NCBI RefSeq assembly: GCF_003852405.1 | Contig: NZ_QAJM01000014.1 | Span: 1-63,487, forward strand | Origin: Pseudomonas sp. KBW05 | Lineage (GTDB): Bacteria > Pseudomonadota > Gammaproteobacteria > Pseudomonadales > Pseudomonadaceae | Length of the DNA: 63,487 nt | Direction: 5' to 3' | Position numbers and translations under genes: made by a program | The notes under the pieces: model-generated | Told to the model about the DNA's origin: nothing | The model's input: the letters and a program-made list of their open reading frames with translations, nothing else | The model's database searches: none | Part shown: piece by piece, positions 49,169-59,800 of the stretch | Layout of the letters: the number at the start of each line of letters is the position of its first letter | Numbering within the stretch: position 1 is the first letter of the stretch

Positions 49169-50062
49169 ATGTACGCCAGCCTCAGGTCACTCCTCGTCAA
49201 ATCCATCTCCCGCAGCCATGCACGCCGAATCATTCTCGCGCTGTGCCTGTGTTCGCTGCTGGTCAGCCTGTGGGCCTACGTCCTTGCCGCGCCGGTGCCT
49301 CTGCTGCTGTTGATCCTCAACCTGGGCACGCTGGGCGTGGTTGCGCTGCAACAATGGGTTTCACGCAAATCCATCAAGTTCCAACCCCAGGAACTGGCTG
49401 ACCGCCTGCTGCAAGTCCAGGAAAACGAACGCCACCGCCTGAGCCGGGAACTGCACGACGATATCGGCCAATTGCTCACCGCCGCCAAATTGCAAAGCGA
49501 ATGGCTGCAGCGCCGCTTGCCCCAGGAGCTGCAAGGCCAATGCTCGGTGCTCGGCAACACCCTGAGTGAAACCCTGGCCAAGGTGCGCGATGTCTCTGCC
49601 ATCCTCAACCCGCGCCAACTGAGCAGCCTGGGCCTGGAAGCGAGCCTGCGCGCGCACTTGCTCAAGACCCTGGAAAACAGCCCCACGCACTGGAGCCTGG
49701 AATGCCAGCAACGGCTGACCGGCATCCCCGAGGAAATGGCCGTGGCGGCGTTCCGCATCACCCAGGAAGCGGTAACCAACATGCAACGCCACGCCCAGGC
49801 ACACAACCTGGTGGTGCGCCTGCAACGCCTGCCCGAAGGGCTGTCGCTGACGATCTACGACGACGGCCAAGGCTTTTCACCCGCCCTCGACCCCGGCCGC
49901 GAAGGCCAACGGGGCATGGCCGGCATGGCCGAGCGCATCGATCAACTGGGCGGCTCCCTGTCCGTTGTCAGCCATCCGGGCAAAGGCACGCGGATCGACG
50001 CGCTTTTCCCCTGGGCGCCCCGCGCCCTCGAACGGGCCAGTGCGCCTAAGGTGCTCGAGTGA
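49169..50062 (+). CDS. NarL-type sensor histidine kinase
   Basis: 297 residues. Two close hydrophobic segments (about 20-40 and 44-66) anchor it with almost no periplasmic loop, so it may sense the membrane or a cytoplasmic signal. The HisKA_3 motif ERHRLSRELHDDIGQLLTA holds the phospho-acceptor His. The ATPase domain shows ITQEAVTNMQRHAQA, DDGQGF and RGMAGMAERI. Its stop overlaps the start of the regulator by 4 nt (GTGA), a typical cognate pair. Confidence 0.9.
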   Translation: MYASLRSLLVKSISRSHARRIILALCLCSLLVSLWAYVLAAPVPLLLLILNLGTLGVVALQQWVSRKSIKFQPQELADRLLQVQENERHRLSRELHDDIGQLLTAAKLQSEWLQRRLPQELQGQCSVLGNTLSETLAKVRDVSAILNPRQLSSLGLEASLRAHLLKTLENSPTHWSLECQQRLTGIPEEMAVAAFRITQEAVTNMQRHAQAHNLVVRLQRLPEGLSLTIYDDGQGFSPALDPGREGQRGMAGMAERIDQLGGSLSVVSHPGKGTRIDALFPWAPRALERASAPKVLE

Positions 50063-50718
50063 CCTGTAATTTATTGCTGGTGGATGATCACGCGCTGATC
50101 AGGGCCGGGGTGCGCGCGCTGATCCTCGATATTCCCGGCTACGCGGTGGTCGGCGAAGCCAGCGACGGCGCGCAGTTGCTCGCGCAATTCAATGCCCTGC
50201 AACCGGATATCGTGCTGCTGGACCTGTCGATGAAACACACCGGTGGCCTCGACGCCTTGCAGCAACTCAAGAGCGCCCATCCCAAGAGCAAGGTGTTGAT
50301 CCTGTCGATGCACACCGACCCGGAACTGATCATGCGCGCCCTGGAGTCCGGCGCCCACGGCTACCTGCTCAAGGACACCAGCGCCAGCGAGCTGGAACAC
50401 GCCCTGTTGGCGTTGCGCAACAACGAACGCTACCTGAGCCCGGCGATTGCCCACACGGTGATCAACCAGGCACTGGTGCGTAATCAGGCCCCAGCCTCCC
50501 CCGTGGTCCACAGCCACAACCTCACGGCGCGCCAACTGGAGATCCTGCGCTTGATCGTGCGCGGCAAGTCCACCCGGGAAATCGCCCACGGCCTCGGCCT
50601 GAGCATCAAGACCGTGGAAGCGCACCGGTCGCAGATCATGAAGCGCCTGCAGATTTTCGACGTGGCGGGCCTGGTGTTATTCGCGGTGCGCGAGCAGATC
50701 ATCAGCCTCGACGACTAG
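50059..50718 (+). CDS. LuxR/NarL-family response regulator
   Basis: 219 residues. The receiver starts LLLVDDHALIRAGVRAL, with the phospho-acceptor Asp in IVLLDLSM. The C-terminal LuxR helix-turn-helix is LTARQLEILRLIVRGKSTREIA...SIKTVEAHRSQIMKRL. It starts at a GTG inside the end of the kinase gene. The last 42 bases overlap the 3' end of the convergent YegS-like gene. Targets are unknown. Confidence 0.9.
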   Translation: MTCNLLLVDDHALIRAGVRALILDIPGYAVVGEASDGAQLLAQFNALQPDIVLLDLSMKHTGGLDALQQLKSAHPKSKVLILSMHTDPELIMRALESGAHGYLLKDTSASELEHALLALRNNERYLSPAIAHTVINQALVRNQAPASPVVHSHNLTARQLEILRLIVRGKSTREIAHGLGLSIKTVEAHRSQIMKRLQIFDVAGLVLFAVREQIISLDD

Positions 50719-51594
50719 CGGCGAACCCACCGGAAGGTGCACACGCAAAGCCTTGGGCAAGGCGACAAAACGCAAGTCATCACCCTTTAGCGGCTCGCCA
50801 TCCAGATTGATATACAACCCGTCGGCGACCTTGATCTCGACCCACGGCAAACGCGCGCGCACAAAGATGTTGTCCAGCCCGCCGTCGCTCATCAGCGTCA
50901 GCAAGGTGCCGACCACTTCCTGGGGTGCCGGCAGGATGCTGATGTCGAGCAAACCATCATCCACCACCGCGCCCGGGCACAGCACATGCCCGCCGCCCGC
51001 CTGGCGCCCGTTGCCGATGCCCAGTGCGAGCAGGTCGCCCTTCCAGTGGAAGCCCGGCCCTTCCAACTCACCGTAAGCGGCCTTCAACTCACTGAAGCGG
51101 GTCAAGCCGGTAAACAGGTAGGCCGCGCCACCGAGGACTTTCTTCAAGTCTTCAGAGGTGTTGGCCGTGACCTGGCTGCCGAAGCCGCCGGTGGCCATGT
51201 TGAGGAAGATCTGCCCACCGGCCTGGCCCAGGTCGATAGCCGTCGGCGGCACCTCCAGCAGCGCCAGCGCCTGGGCTGGTTCCAGCGGCACACCAGCGGC
51301 GCGGGCGAAGTCATTGGCGGTGCCCAGGGGCATCAGCACCAGGCTGGCGTCGGTCTTGGCCTGCGCCATCGCCTCGGCCACATCACGCAAAGTGCCGTCA
51401 CCGCCACCGGCGATCAGATGCGTGTAGCCGGCGTCGAGAGCTTCATGGACCAGGCGCTTGGCGTCGCCGCCCTCCCATGTGACCCGTACCGCCAGCTCCC
51501 AGCCCTGCTCACGCCGGGCCTGCACGGCCGCGCGCACGTCCTCGTTGAGGGCTTGCTTGCCGTGGAGGATCAACAGTGCCTTGGGGCTGGTCAT
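50677..51594 (-). CDS. yegS: YegS-like lipid kinase
   Basis: 305-residue kinase of the diacylglycerol kinase catalytic family. Nucleotide motif GGGDGTLRDV, then PLGTANDFARAAG, and the C-terminal GDDLRFVALPKALRVHLP. The ATG at 51594 (MTSPKALLILHGKQ) fits the family; the frame extends 26 residues further upstream without similarity. E. coli YegS phosphorylates phosphatidylglycerol in vitro; the substrate here is not known. Its 3' end overlaps the LuxR regulator by 42 bases. Confidence 0.88.
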   Translation of the reverse strand: MTSPKALLILHGKQALNEDVRAAVQARREQGWELAVRVTWEGGDAKRLVHEALDAGYTHLIAGGGDGTLRDVAEAMAQAKTDASLVLMPLGTANDFARAAGVPLEPAQALALLEVPPTAIDLGQAGGQIFLNMATGGFGSQVTANTSEDLKKVLGGAAYLFTGLTRFSELKAAYGELEGPGFHWKGDLLALGIGNGRQAGGGHVLCPGAVVDDGLLDISILPAPQEVVGTLLTLMSDGGLDNIFVRARLPWVEIKVADGLYINLDGEPLKGDDLRFVALPKALRVHLPVGSPLVVEADDLLAHRE

Positions 51595-51686
51595 AGCGGG
51601 CTTACTCCTGGTTGCAAAGGTGCATGAAGGATGTGGACCTTTGCCGGCGGAAAAAAAGCCATGGTGACGCAAATTAATTGCGCCGG

Positions 51687-52238
51687 TCAGAAATTATCCA
51701 TCGCGTTGCACATCGGGACCTTGCTCACCGGTGTCGGTTCGATCCGCTGCCATTGCTTGCCATCCACCGGCAACTCGTCGAGCAGGAACGAACAATCCGC
51801 CGACATCGACGCCTGCACCATGTAATCGCGCCCGGGCTTGGGCACGAACGTCATGGTCTTGGCGCACTGGCGAGGGTATTGCAGCCGCCCCAGGTAGTGA
51901 AATGCGATGGGCTTGTTGGCCGGCACCTCCAGCTCCGACGTGACCGCGCCCGCCCACGAATAGATCGGCCCGGGCATGCCGAGGCTGGCGCCGTTGTGAT
52001 CCGGGAATCCGGCTTTGACCGATGCCATCACGCCTGCGCCGGGCACACTCCAGTCCAGGCAATCACGCCCCGGCACGGCACGCACCAGGCCATCGGTGAC
52101 CAGGCGCACGCGGGCGGTTTCACCGCTTTGCGGCGGCACGTAGCCGGTGGACAGCGAACGGATGTTCGCCACCTGACCGCAACCGCCAAGCGCCAACAGC
52201 AGCACGGCGGGGATAACAGGCAACAGTCTCATCGGCAT
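51687..52238 (-). CDS. Predicted lipoprotein, 183 residues
   Basis: N-terminal signal with lipobox LALGGC (Cys20), so it should be lipidated; the residue after Cys is Gly, which suggests outer-membrane sorting. The mature part is beta-rich with three further Cys residues (GRDCLDW, RQCAKTM, ADCSF). No family is recognised. Ribosome-binding GGAG precedes the ATG at 52238 by five bases. A REP pair separates it from the lipoprotein gene upstream. Confidence 0.75.
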   Translation of the reverse strand: MPMRLLPVIPAVLLLALGGCGQVANIRSLSTGYVPPQSGETARVRLVTDGLVRAVPGRDCLDWSVPGAGVMASVKAGFPDHNGASLGMPGPIYSWAGAVTSELEVPANKPIAFHYLGRLQYPRQCAKTMTFVPKPGRDYMVQASMSADCSFLLDELPVDGKQWQRIEPTPVSKVPMCNAMDNF

Positions 52239-52260
52239 AAGTACTCCATGAAAACGCTGA

Positions 52261-52361
52261 ACCTGTGGCGAGGGAGCTTGCTCCCGCTGGGCTGCGCAGC
52301 AGACCCAAAAAGCATGGGAGCGCTTCGCACTCCAGCGGGAGCAAGCTCCCTCGCCACAGGT
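52261..52361. repeat. REP-type inverted repeat, GTGGCGAGGGAGCTTG family
   Basis: Ends ACCTGTGGCGAGGGAGCTTG and its perfect inverse. It is the same family as 1198-1309, including the inner GCTGGGCTGCG segment. It divides the two downstream lipoprotein genes. Confidence 0.9.
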
Positions 52362-52388
52362 TGAGTGTTCATCCTTAACGGACGGGCG

Positions 52389-52715
52389 TCAGGGCTGGCG
52401 GCAGTTCTGGTTGACCGACAAGTTCGGCGCCGGCTCATAGCTCACGCGCTGCAAGCCATCGGCGCCCTGGAACAGGAAGTACTTGGCGCGGCAGTCCTTG
52501 AACATCGGCGAATACCCCTCGGCCCGGAAGCCCTGGCCATCGACCTGTTTGGTCACGGTGTTGTTGCGGCTGACCACGGCAAGGACCTTCTGATAACTGT
52601 CACCCATGTTCACCCCGGGCTCGCCGGTGATCGCCGCCGACGAGGCGCAACCGCCCAGGGTGGTTGCCGCCAGCGCCAGTGCGGCGCCGTACAGTCCATT
52701 GCGTAAAGTGTTCAT
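52389..52715 (-). CDS. Predicted lipoprotein, 108 residues
   Basis: Signal peptide with lipobox TLGGC (Cys23). The mature region is about 85 residues with a Cys pair (DCRAKY, NQNCRQP). No family is recognised. It starts 24 nt after the stop of the lipoprotein gene at 52740 with AAGGA as ribosome-binding site, so it is probably on the same transcript as the cdi-type genes. Confidence 0.75.
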   Translation of the reverse strand: MNTLRNGLYGAALALAATTLGGCASSAAITGEPGVNMGDSYQKVLAVVSRNNTVTKQVDGQGFRAEGYSPMFKDCRAKYFLFQGADGLQRVSYEPAPNLSVNQNCRQP

Positions 52716-52739
52716 TGCGTGTGTCCTTTGGGTGATGGA

Positions 52740-53045
52740 TTAGCGGCGGCCTTCGCATACCGGTGATTCGCCGATGCGGCCGAGCTTGCACATGTCCACG
52801 TTATCCTTGCGCTTGAAGCCTGAGTCTTTCATGCAATAGAAATTTGTCAGTCTCACATCGATTGGCGACCTGTCTCCCGCCCCATCAATATTGGTATACC
52901 CGCACGCACGCATCGCACTCTTGATGCCGGCTTGGGATACACCCTCCTTGTACCACTTGGTGTAATCCGGAGGCGGCGGTTGAAACGGCGTGCAGCCAGC
53001 GACAATCAGCATGCCCAGGCCGAACAGTAGTGCACGTTTGAACAT
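52740..53045 (-). CDS. Small Cys-rich lipoprotein in the immunity-gene position
   Basis: 101 residues from the ATG at 53045. Lipobox IVAGC (Cys18), then a Pro-rich stretch (PFQPPPPDY) and a compact domain with four more Cys (ACGYTN, FYCMKDSGF, DMCKLG, PVCEGRR). The gene follows cdiA after 11 bases and its AAGGAA ribosome-binding site overlaps the cdiA stop codon, so translation is coupled. That is where cdiI immunity genes normally lie. A membrane-anchored immunity factor would suit a lipase-type toxin acting in the envelope. The immunity role is inference; the family is not recognised. Confidence 0.7.
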   Translation of the reverse strand: MFKRALLFGLGMLIVAGCTPFQPPPPDYTKWYKEGVSQAGIKSAMRACGYTNIDGAGDRSPIDVRLTNFYCMKDSGFKRKDNVDMCKLGRIGESPVCEGRR

Positions 53046-53056
53046 GCTTGCATTCC

Positions 53057-53812
53057 TTAAGGTTGAGGTTTGACTTTGACGAACTCTGATCGTCCTTCTT
53101 TGGAACCCTCCCAATATTTAGCACATCCCGCTGAGGCGCTGAGATAGCAGTTATGGACACTTTCATCGGCAAAAAACACCTTGACCCACTCCCACAGCGG
53201 GTTACTGCCCTTCGGGATCGTACCGCCGGTCCCGGGGTTAAAACCTACGCCCAGCGACCGAGCCACGGGATCGTAATTATGATTCTGGTAAGCCAACGTC
53301 AGCGCTTCGCGCTGCGACTCAGAGCTGACCGCCGAGCGGTTCTGCAAGACTCCCAACAACGTATCGGCTTTTTGCACGCCGTACGCGGCCCCGAAAAAGT
53401 TCATCGACGTATCGCCTAACACGCCAACATTTGCCGGATCACGGGCCAATGATTCCATGGCATTGCCCGTGGTCATTGTGCCCCGGCTATGCCCGTCGAT
53501 ATGCAGCCCACTCTGGCCGAACTGGACCATGTATTCCTTGGTCTGCACAGTCGCGTTGGACAGCCCCCAGAAATCGTTCTCAAGGTTTTTCTGGTACGCC
53601 GCGATCATTATCTCGGACGTGAAGTTATTGGCCTTCTCAAAGTGGATCAGGTACTGCGGACCGGTGTCCGCCGAACTGTGCTGATCGGCATACCTGGCCG
53701 CACCGTCGGCGTCGTTGAAAATACCGTTGTTGGCGATATGCACCTTGCCGTCCGGCCCCGGCTTGAGGTGCTGCTTTTCTTCGTCGCTCAACTCGCGATA
53801 GCGAACCTTGTC
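53057..53812 (-). other. C-terminal effector region of CdiA, lipase-like
   Basis: About residues 2340-2590. The nucleophile elbow GHSRG places Ser2448; DPV in NHNYDPVARSLG gives Asp2520; His2559 lies in ESVHNCY. Spacing and order (Ser, Asp, His) fit a lipase/esterase triad. Composition here looks lower in GC than the repeat trunk. Cutting site and exact substrate are unknown. Confidence 0.65.
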
Positions 53813-56800
53813 ATTCTCGTCCCGCAACGCCTTGCCATCCTCACCCTTCAGCACCTCATACACCCGCGCTTTCTCAAGGAAGATCTTGCGATAGGCCTCA
53901 TCCGCCAACATCGACACTTGGTTATAGAACTCTCGCTTGATCTCCTGCTCCGCCTCAACCTTGCGCCCCATTTCCGCCACGTCCAGGCGCTCCACGGCAG
54001 CGTGGGCGGCCTCGGTATTGCGGTTGAGGGTGGCAATCGTCTGGTCGACGCTCATGCCGGCGACCACACGCTGGCGCTCGGCATTGGTGATGACCAGGGT
54101 GCCGGCGCTGATGGCGCTGCGGGTGTCGCTGGCGGCGGAGTCGGAGTCCGAACCGTTGGCGAGGCTGTTGGCAAGCAGCGCCTTGGCCGTGCCGAGCTTG
54201 CCGTCGAGCATGTCCGAACTGAGCTCCACCCCGGAAGTCTTGACGCTGGCTTCGGAGGTGTTGTGGATGTCGGCCACGGTCAGCGTGCCGGTGGTCAGGC
54301 TGTTCTTGCCGTCGGCGATGGCCTTGTCGGTGCTGGAAATCACGCCGCCCTTGAGGTCGGTGTTGCCGCGCACGTTGAGGTCGAAACCGCCATCGCCAGC
54401 ACGAATGCCGGATTGCTCGATGACGCTGGCAAAGTTGGACTTTTGCTTGGTGTTGCTGGAGCTGAAGCTGGCCGTCGCGGCACCCGCGCAGACCGGCGGG
54501 ATGCAGATGCTGATGCCGGCGCTCATGCTCTTCTGCTCGGAGGCAAATTTGCTGGTGTCTTGCAGGCTCTCGATATTCAAGTCGCCGCCGACGTCGGCCT
54601 TGACCTTGTCGGCCGAGACCACCGCGCCGCGCAGGGTGGTGTCCTTGCCGGACACCAGGGTGGCCTGATTGCCCGCCGTCACATGGGTATTGCTCCAGAC
54701 CAGGTCGTTGCCATCGGCATTGCCGCGGCTTTGGGACGCCGAAGCGTTGAAGCTCAGGCCGTTCTTCTCGCTGCCAAAGGAGATGCCGATCCCCAGGCTG
54801 CCGTTCACGCTTTTGTTGGTGCTGTGTTGCTCGATGGTGTTCTCAGCACCCGCCAGCAGGATATTGCCGTCGGCCTTGAGCAACGCATCGTTGCCGGCAG
54901 TGATCTGGCTGCCCTGCACCGTCAGGTCGTTATTGCGCTTGCCGCCGGTGGCCACAATCGACACATCGTGCCCCGCCGCCACCGTCGAGCCGGCGGCGGT
55001 GTTGGAGGTTTGCTCGCTTTTGTTCTCGCTCTTGTTCATGCCCAGGGCGATGCTCAAGTTGATCCCGCCTGCTGCAGCCGGGTCAGCCATCACTTGGGTA
55101 TACGCTTCGTTGGTGGCCCACACGGTGTTCAGCGCGGCCAGGGTTTTCATGCGTTTGTCGTCGGTGCGCTCGGCGGCCTTGTTCATTCGCTGGCCGGTTT
55201 GCACGGCGTTGACGATCGGGTTGGTCAGGGTCAGGCTTACGCCGGTCTGCTTGAAGCGCTGCTCCTGTTGCTGCGCACTGAGGTTGCGCGCTTCGAGGAT
55301 ATTCACCTCGGAGGCGTCAATCGACACATCGCCCTTCGGTGCGCTGACATTGCTGCCGACTTGGCGGTATTCGCCACCCGAACTGATCAACACGTTGCCA
55401 TCGGTGGAACCAATACTGCTGGCCGCCGCCGTGGTCTGCTGGCTGCTGTCCTTGTTGGTCTGTTGCTGCGAGCCGATAGTGACGGCAATCCCGCCGCCGC
55501 TGAACATGCCGCTGGTCTTCACGTCCTTGGTGTGTTTTTCGTCGAGGGTCTCGGTGGCCGCCAAGACCTTGATGTCATTGCCCGCCACCAGCGCCGTGCC
55601 CGAGGTCGAGACCACGTTGCTGCCGGTAATGGTGATGTTGTTGCCGGCCTGCATCACCGCCTGCTCGCCGCTGAAGGTCGAGCCTTGCGCGGTGGTCTGG
55701 GCCACCGTGTCGCGGGTGGTGGTGGTCTTGCTGGAGAACATGCCGTTGCTGCCCTTGACCTTGTGCGCCTCGTCCGCCGTGCTGAAGCGCTCGCTGGCCG
55801 CGACGTTGATATCGCGGTTGGCGCTGACGGCCACGGCACCGGCGTCACTGTTGACCAGCGCGCCGCGTGCCTGCACATCACGCCCGGCACCCAGGCGGAT
55901 ATCGCCCGTGGCCTGCACTGAACTGCCGACTTCGCTGCGCCCGGCTTCCTTGCGCCAGTTGTCGCCATCCCATTGGTTGGACTGGGTGAAGGACTCGTTC
56001 ACCGTGCTCAAGGTGATGTCGTTGCCCGCCACCAGCGCCGTCTTGCCGCCGACGCCGGTGTTGCTGACCTGGGCCGCTTGCAGGTTGATGTTGTTGCCGG
56101 CGGTGGCAATCAGGTTGGCCGCCGGTGCCGACACATACAGCCCCGCCACCCGCGACAAGGCCGTGCGGGTGCCCTGCGCGCTCTCGCTGTCGGTGGTGAT
56201 CGAGCGCACGTTGATGTCGTTGCCGGCATTCAGGGCCAGGCGACTGTTGGCGCTGATCAGGCCGCCGATGTTGTTCAGGTCCTGGCTGGCATTCAACGAC
56301 ACGTCGTTGCCCTGGATGCGCCCGCCGAGGTTGTTGAGGTTCTGCACACTGACGTTCACGCCATCGCGCCCGGAAAGACTGCCGCTGTTGACCAGGTCAC
56401 CGCGCACGTCGAGGTTCAGGGTACGCCCGGCCATCAGCGCGCCGGAGCCGTCGATGTCACCTTCGCGAACCCGTACGTACACCTGCGGCACCAGCACCTT
56501 GCGCACTTCGCCGCTGGCCAGGGTCACGTCCTTGGACACCAGCCACACGATATCGCTGGTCAACTGCGCCATTTGCGCGGCAGTCAGCGCCACGCCCGGG
56601 ATCAGCTTCCACTGATCGGCCAGGGTCACGGCGCTGTCGATCATGCCGCGATACTGCGCTTCGTCACTGGCATAGCCGTCGACAAAACGGCGCCCGGTGA
56701 GTTGGGCGACTTGTTCGCGGATCAGCTTCTGCTCGTAGAAGCCGTCGCCGAGGCGCTGCTGGGTACCGGCCGGGTCGAGGTTCAGGCGTTCGAGCATGTA

Positions 56801-59800
56801 GTCCGACGACAGCCACTTGCCGTAGTTGGCGAAGCGCGGGTCGGTCTCCACCAGGTAACCGGCGGTGCTGTTGGGGTTGATCTGGTACAGGCTGCTGTTG
56901 GGCAGGTCGGGGTTGAAGCCACCGGTGCGGATCTGCTCTACCGCGCCGCCCGCGTTCTGCTGGGTCAGTGCTTGCACTTCGCTGATCGGGCTCACCGCAT
57001 AGGTGCGCCCGGCACCGGCCAGATCACCGGTGCCGGCCGCGCTGTCGGTGACCTTGGCCAAGACCAGTGCGCCGACCTGGGTGCCCGTGCCGTTGATGGC
57101 CGCGTACTCGGTAAACACCGTCGGTTTCAGCGAGATCTGCTCGATCAACGGCGCCGGGGTATACGCCGTGACGTTAAGGCCCTGGCGGTCACGGCCTTTG
57201 CGCTGGATACGGTAGTAGCTGGCCAACGTGCCGCTGTCGGAAGTGACTTTCTGGCCGCTCAATTCGGTGTTGATGACCGAACCGACGCTGGCATTCAGCG
57301 CCTGGCCGGCGATGATCCGGCTCTTGTCGTTGTACACCTGGTCGGCAATCAGGTTGATGTTGCCACCGGCGAGGATCTGCGCCGGATCCGAGGCGACGAT
57401 CTGCGTCTCGGTGACGGTGCGGTTGTAGTCGTAGCGGAGCCAGCGCGTGCCGTAGCCTTCCGGGGTAACCAGGTGCAGGACCTCATCGTTGTACAGCGAG
57501 ATCTGCCCCGGCAGGTAGCGGTTGGTCGAACCCGACAGCAGGTACTCCTGCAACGCCTGGGTGGACACCTGCACTTGCTGGGTGGCGAAGTGCTCGTTGG
57601 TGTTGTTGATCTGCTTGGCGTTGAGGCTCAGGCTGCCCAGCGCTTCGACGGTGGCGCTGGCGTTGTTCAGCACCTGCGCCTGGCCCGTGGCCTGGTCATT
57701 GGCATCCAGCGCGCCGCCGATCAGCAGGTTGCCGGTGCTGAAGATCAAGCCGTGTTCACGGTTGTTGATGACCTGCGCGCCGATATCCAGGCGGTTGCGT
57801 GCGGCAATCGTCGCGGCGGATGCGCCTTCAACGGTGTTGTTCAGGGTGCCGGCGGAGAGGGCGAGCAGATCGCCATAGATGCGCCCGGTGCCGAGGTTGT
57901 TCAGGGTCGCGGTGGTCAGGCGCGTAGCCTCGCCGTCGATCAGGCCACGGTTGTCCAGTTGCGTCGCCGCGTTGACCTGCACTTTGGGTGCACTGATCAC
58001 GCCGCTGGCGGTGTTGTCGACAACGTTGGCGTCCAGGCGCAGCAGGTTGCCGGCCTGCAGCGCGCCCAGGTTGGTCAGGCGCCCGCTGGTGGCCAGCGAC
58101 ACGTTGCCGTTGGCCTGGAACAGGCCGCTGTTGACGAAGTCCTGGGTCAGGCGGAACGTCAGGTCACCCAGGCTGAGGACCTTGCCGTTGCCGCCATAGT
58201 TGGCGCTGTCGAGCAGCAACGATTGCCCGGCAATCAAGGTGCCCGCGCCGTTATTGATGGCCTGGCGTTTTTGCGCGAGGTCGCGGTCAGCCACGGTCAG
58301 CGTGCTGCCGGCCGAGATGATCCCCTGTTCGTTGTCCAGGGTGCCGCTGCCGGTGACGCTCAGCGTCGTATCGGAGACGATCGAACCGCTGCGGTTGCTG
58401 ACGCTGTCCACGTCCAGCGCGACAGACTGGCCCTTGATGCCCTGGTTGGCGCCTTGGGTGCTGCTGTTGTCCACGCTGGCGGCGGTCAACAGCAGGTAGC
58501 CGTCGGCGCGCAACAGGCCGGCCTGGTTGCTCAGGTGCTGGGCGTTGACGTCGAGGGTGGCGGCGCTGCCGATAAAACCCTGGTCGTTGAGCAACTGGCC
58601 CGCACGCACGCTGACGTCGCGCTGGCCGAGGATGCCACCGGTGCTGCCGGAATTGCGGTTGCTCAGCTGTTGGCCGTGGGTGTCGATCTTCAGGCTCGAC
58701 TTGGCCTGCACGATGCCGCCGTCGTTGTTCAGCACGCCGCTGTCGACGGTCAGGGTATCGCTGGCATTCAGGGTGCCCTGGGCGTTGTTCAGTTGCTGGC
58801 CCTGGGTATTGAGCAACAACTGCGCGCCGGTGATCACCCCGCTGCTGTTGTTCAGGCCTTGGGCGTTGAGGGTCAAGGCCTTGGCGGCTTCCAGACGGCC
58901 GCCGGTGTTGTCGAGCGCCGTTGCGTCGCTGTTGAGCAGCAGGTCGCCCGCAACCGAGCCGAGGGTGCCGCCTTGGTTCAATACGCTGCCCGCCTTGACC
59001 GTCAGCGTCTGCGTCGCCGCGACGGTGCCCTTGGCGTTGTTCAATTGCGCGGCGGTGACTCCCAGCGCGCCGCCGGCGGTGATCTGCCCGTTGCTGTTAT
59101 CCAGGGTGCCGCCGTTGAGGGTCAACTGCGCGGCGCTCACCAGCTTGCCGTTTTGGTTGGCCAGGTGTTGGCGTGCGGTGACGGACAAGTCGCCAAGCGC
59201 ACCGGACTGCACCAGGCCGCCGCCGTTGTTCAGGCTGTCGGCACTGACGTCGAGGCCGCCGCCGCTGGCAAGGATGCCGCTGCTGTTGTCGAGGTTGCGC
59301 GTGACGCTCACACGCATGCCGGCAGTGCCGGTCTGCACCCATTTGCCGCCGACGTTGGACAGGTCCAGCGCCGTGACGCCGATCTGCGCCGCGCCGACCT
59401 GGGCGGCATCGCTGAGCAAGGCCTGATTGGCGTTGGCGGTCAGCGCCTGGCTGGCGGTGACGCGGCTGCGGCGCAGGTCCAGGTTGCCAGCGGTGCTGGT
59501 CAACGCGACGGTCTGGGCCGAGGTCTGGCTGTCACTGAGGTCAACCTGCGCGGCGCTGGCGGTGAGCTTTTGCGCCGCAAGGTTCTGCCCCTTGGCCGTG
59601 ATCGTGCCGGCCGAAGTCAGGGTCAGCGAACCGCTGTCACCCAGCTTGCCGGCGCTGTCGACGCCCGCCGCGAGTGCGGAACCGGCGTGGCTGCGAATCG
59701 CCCCCTTGGCGGTCAGGCGGGCATCGCCCTGGGCGGACGCAATGCCTTTGTTGTCGATATCTGCGGCGCTCTTGAGGTCCAGATTGCCTTGAGCGTACAG

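Noticed and set aside
53057-54200. A VENN-type pre-toxin boundary in CdiA
   Set aside because: I read through the C-terminal 400 residues and found no VENN, VDNN or similar motif; the effector boundary must be defined another way.
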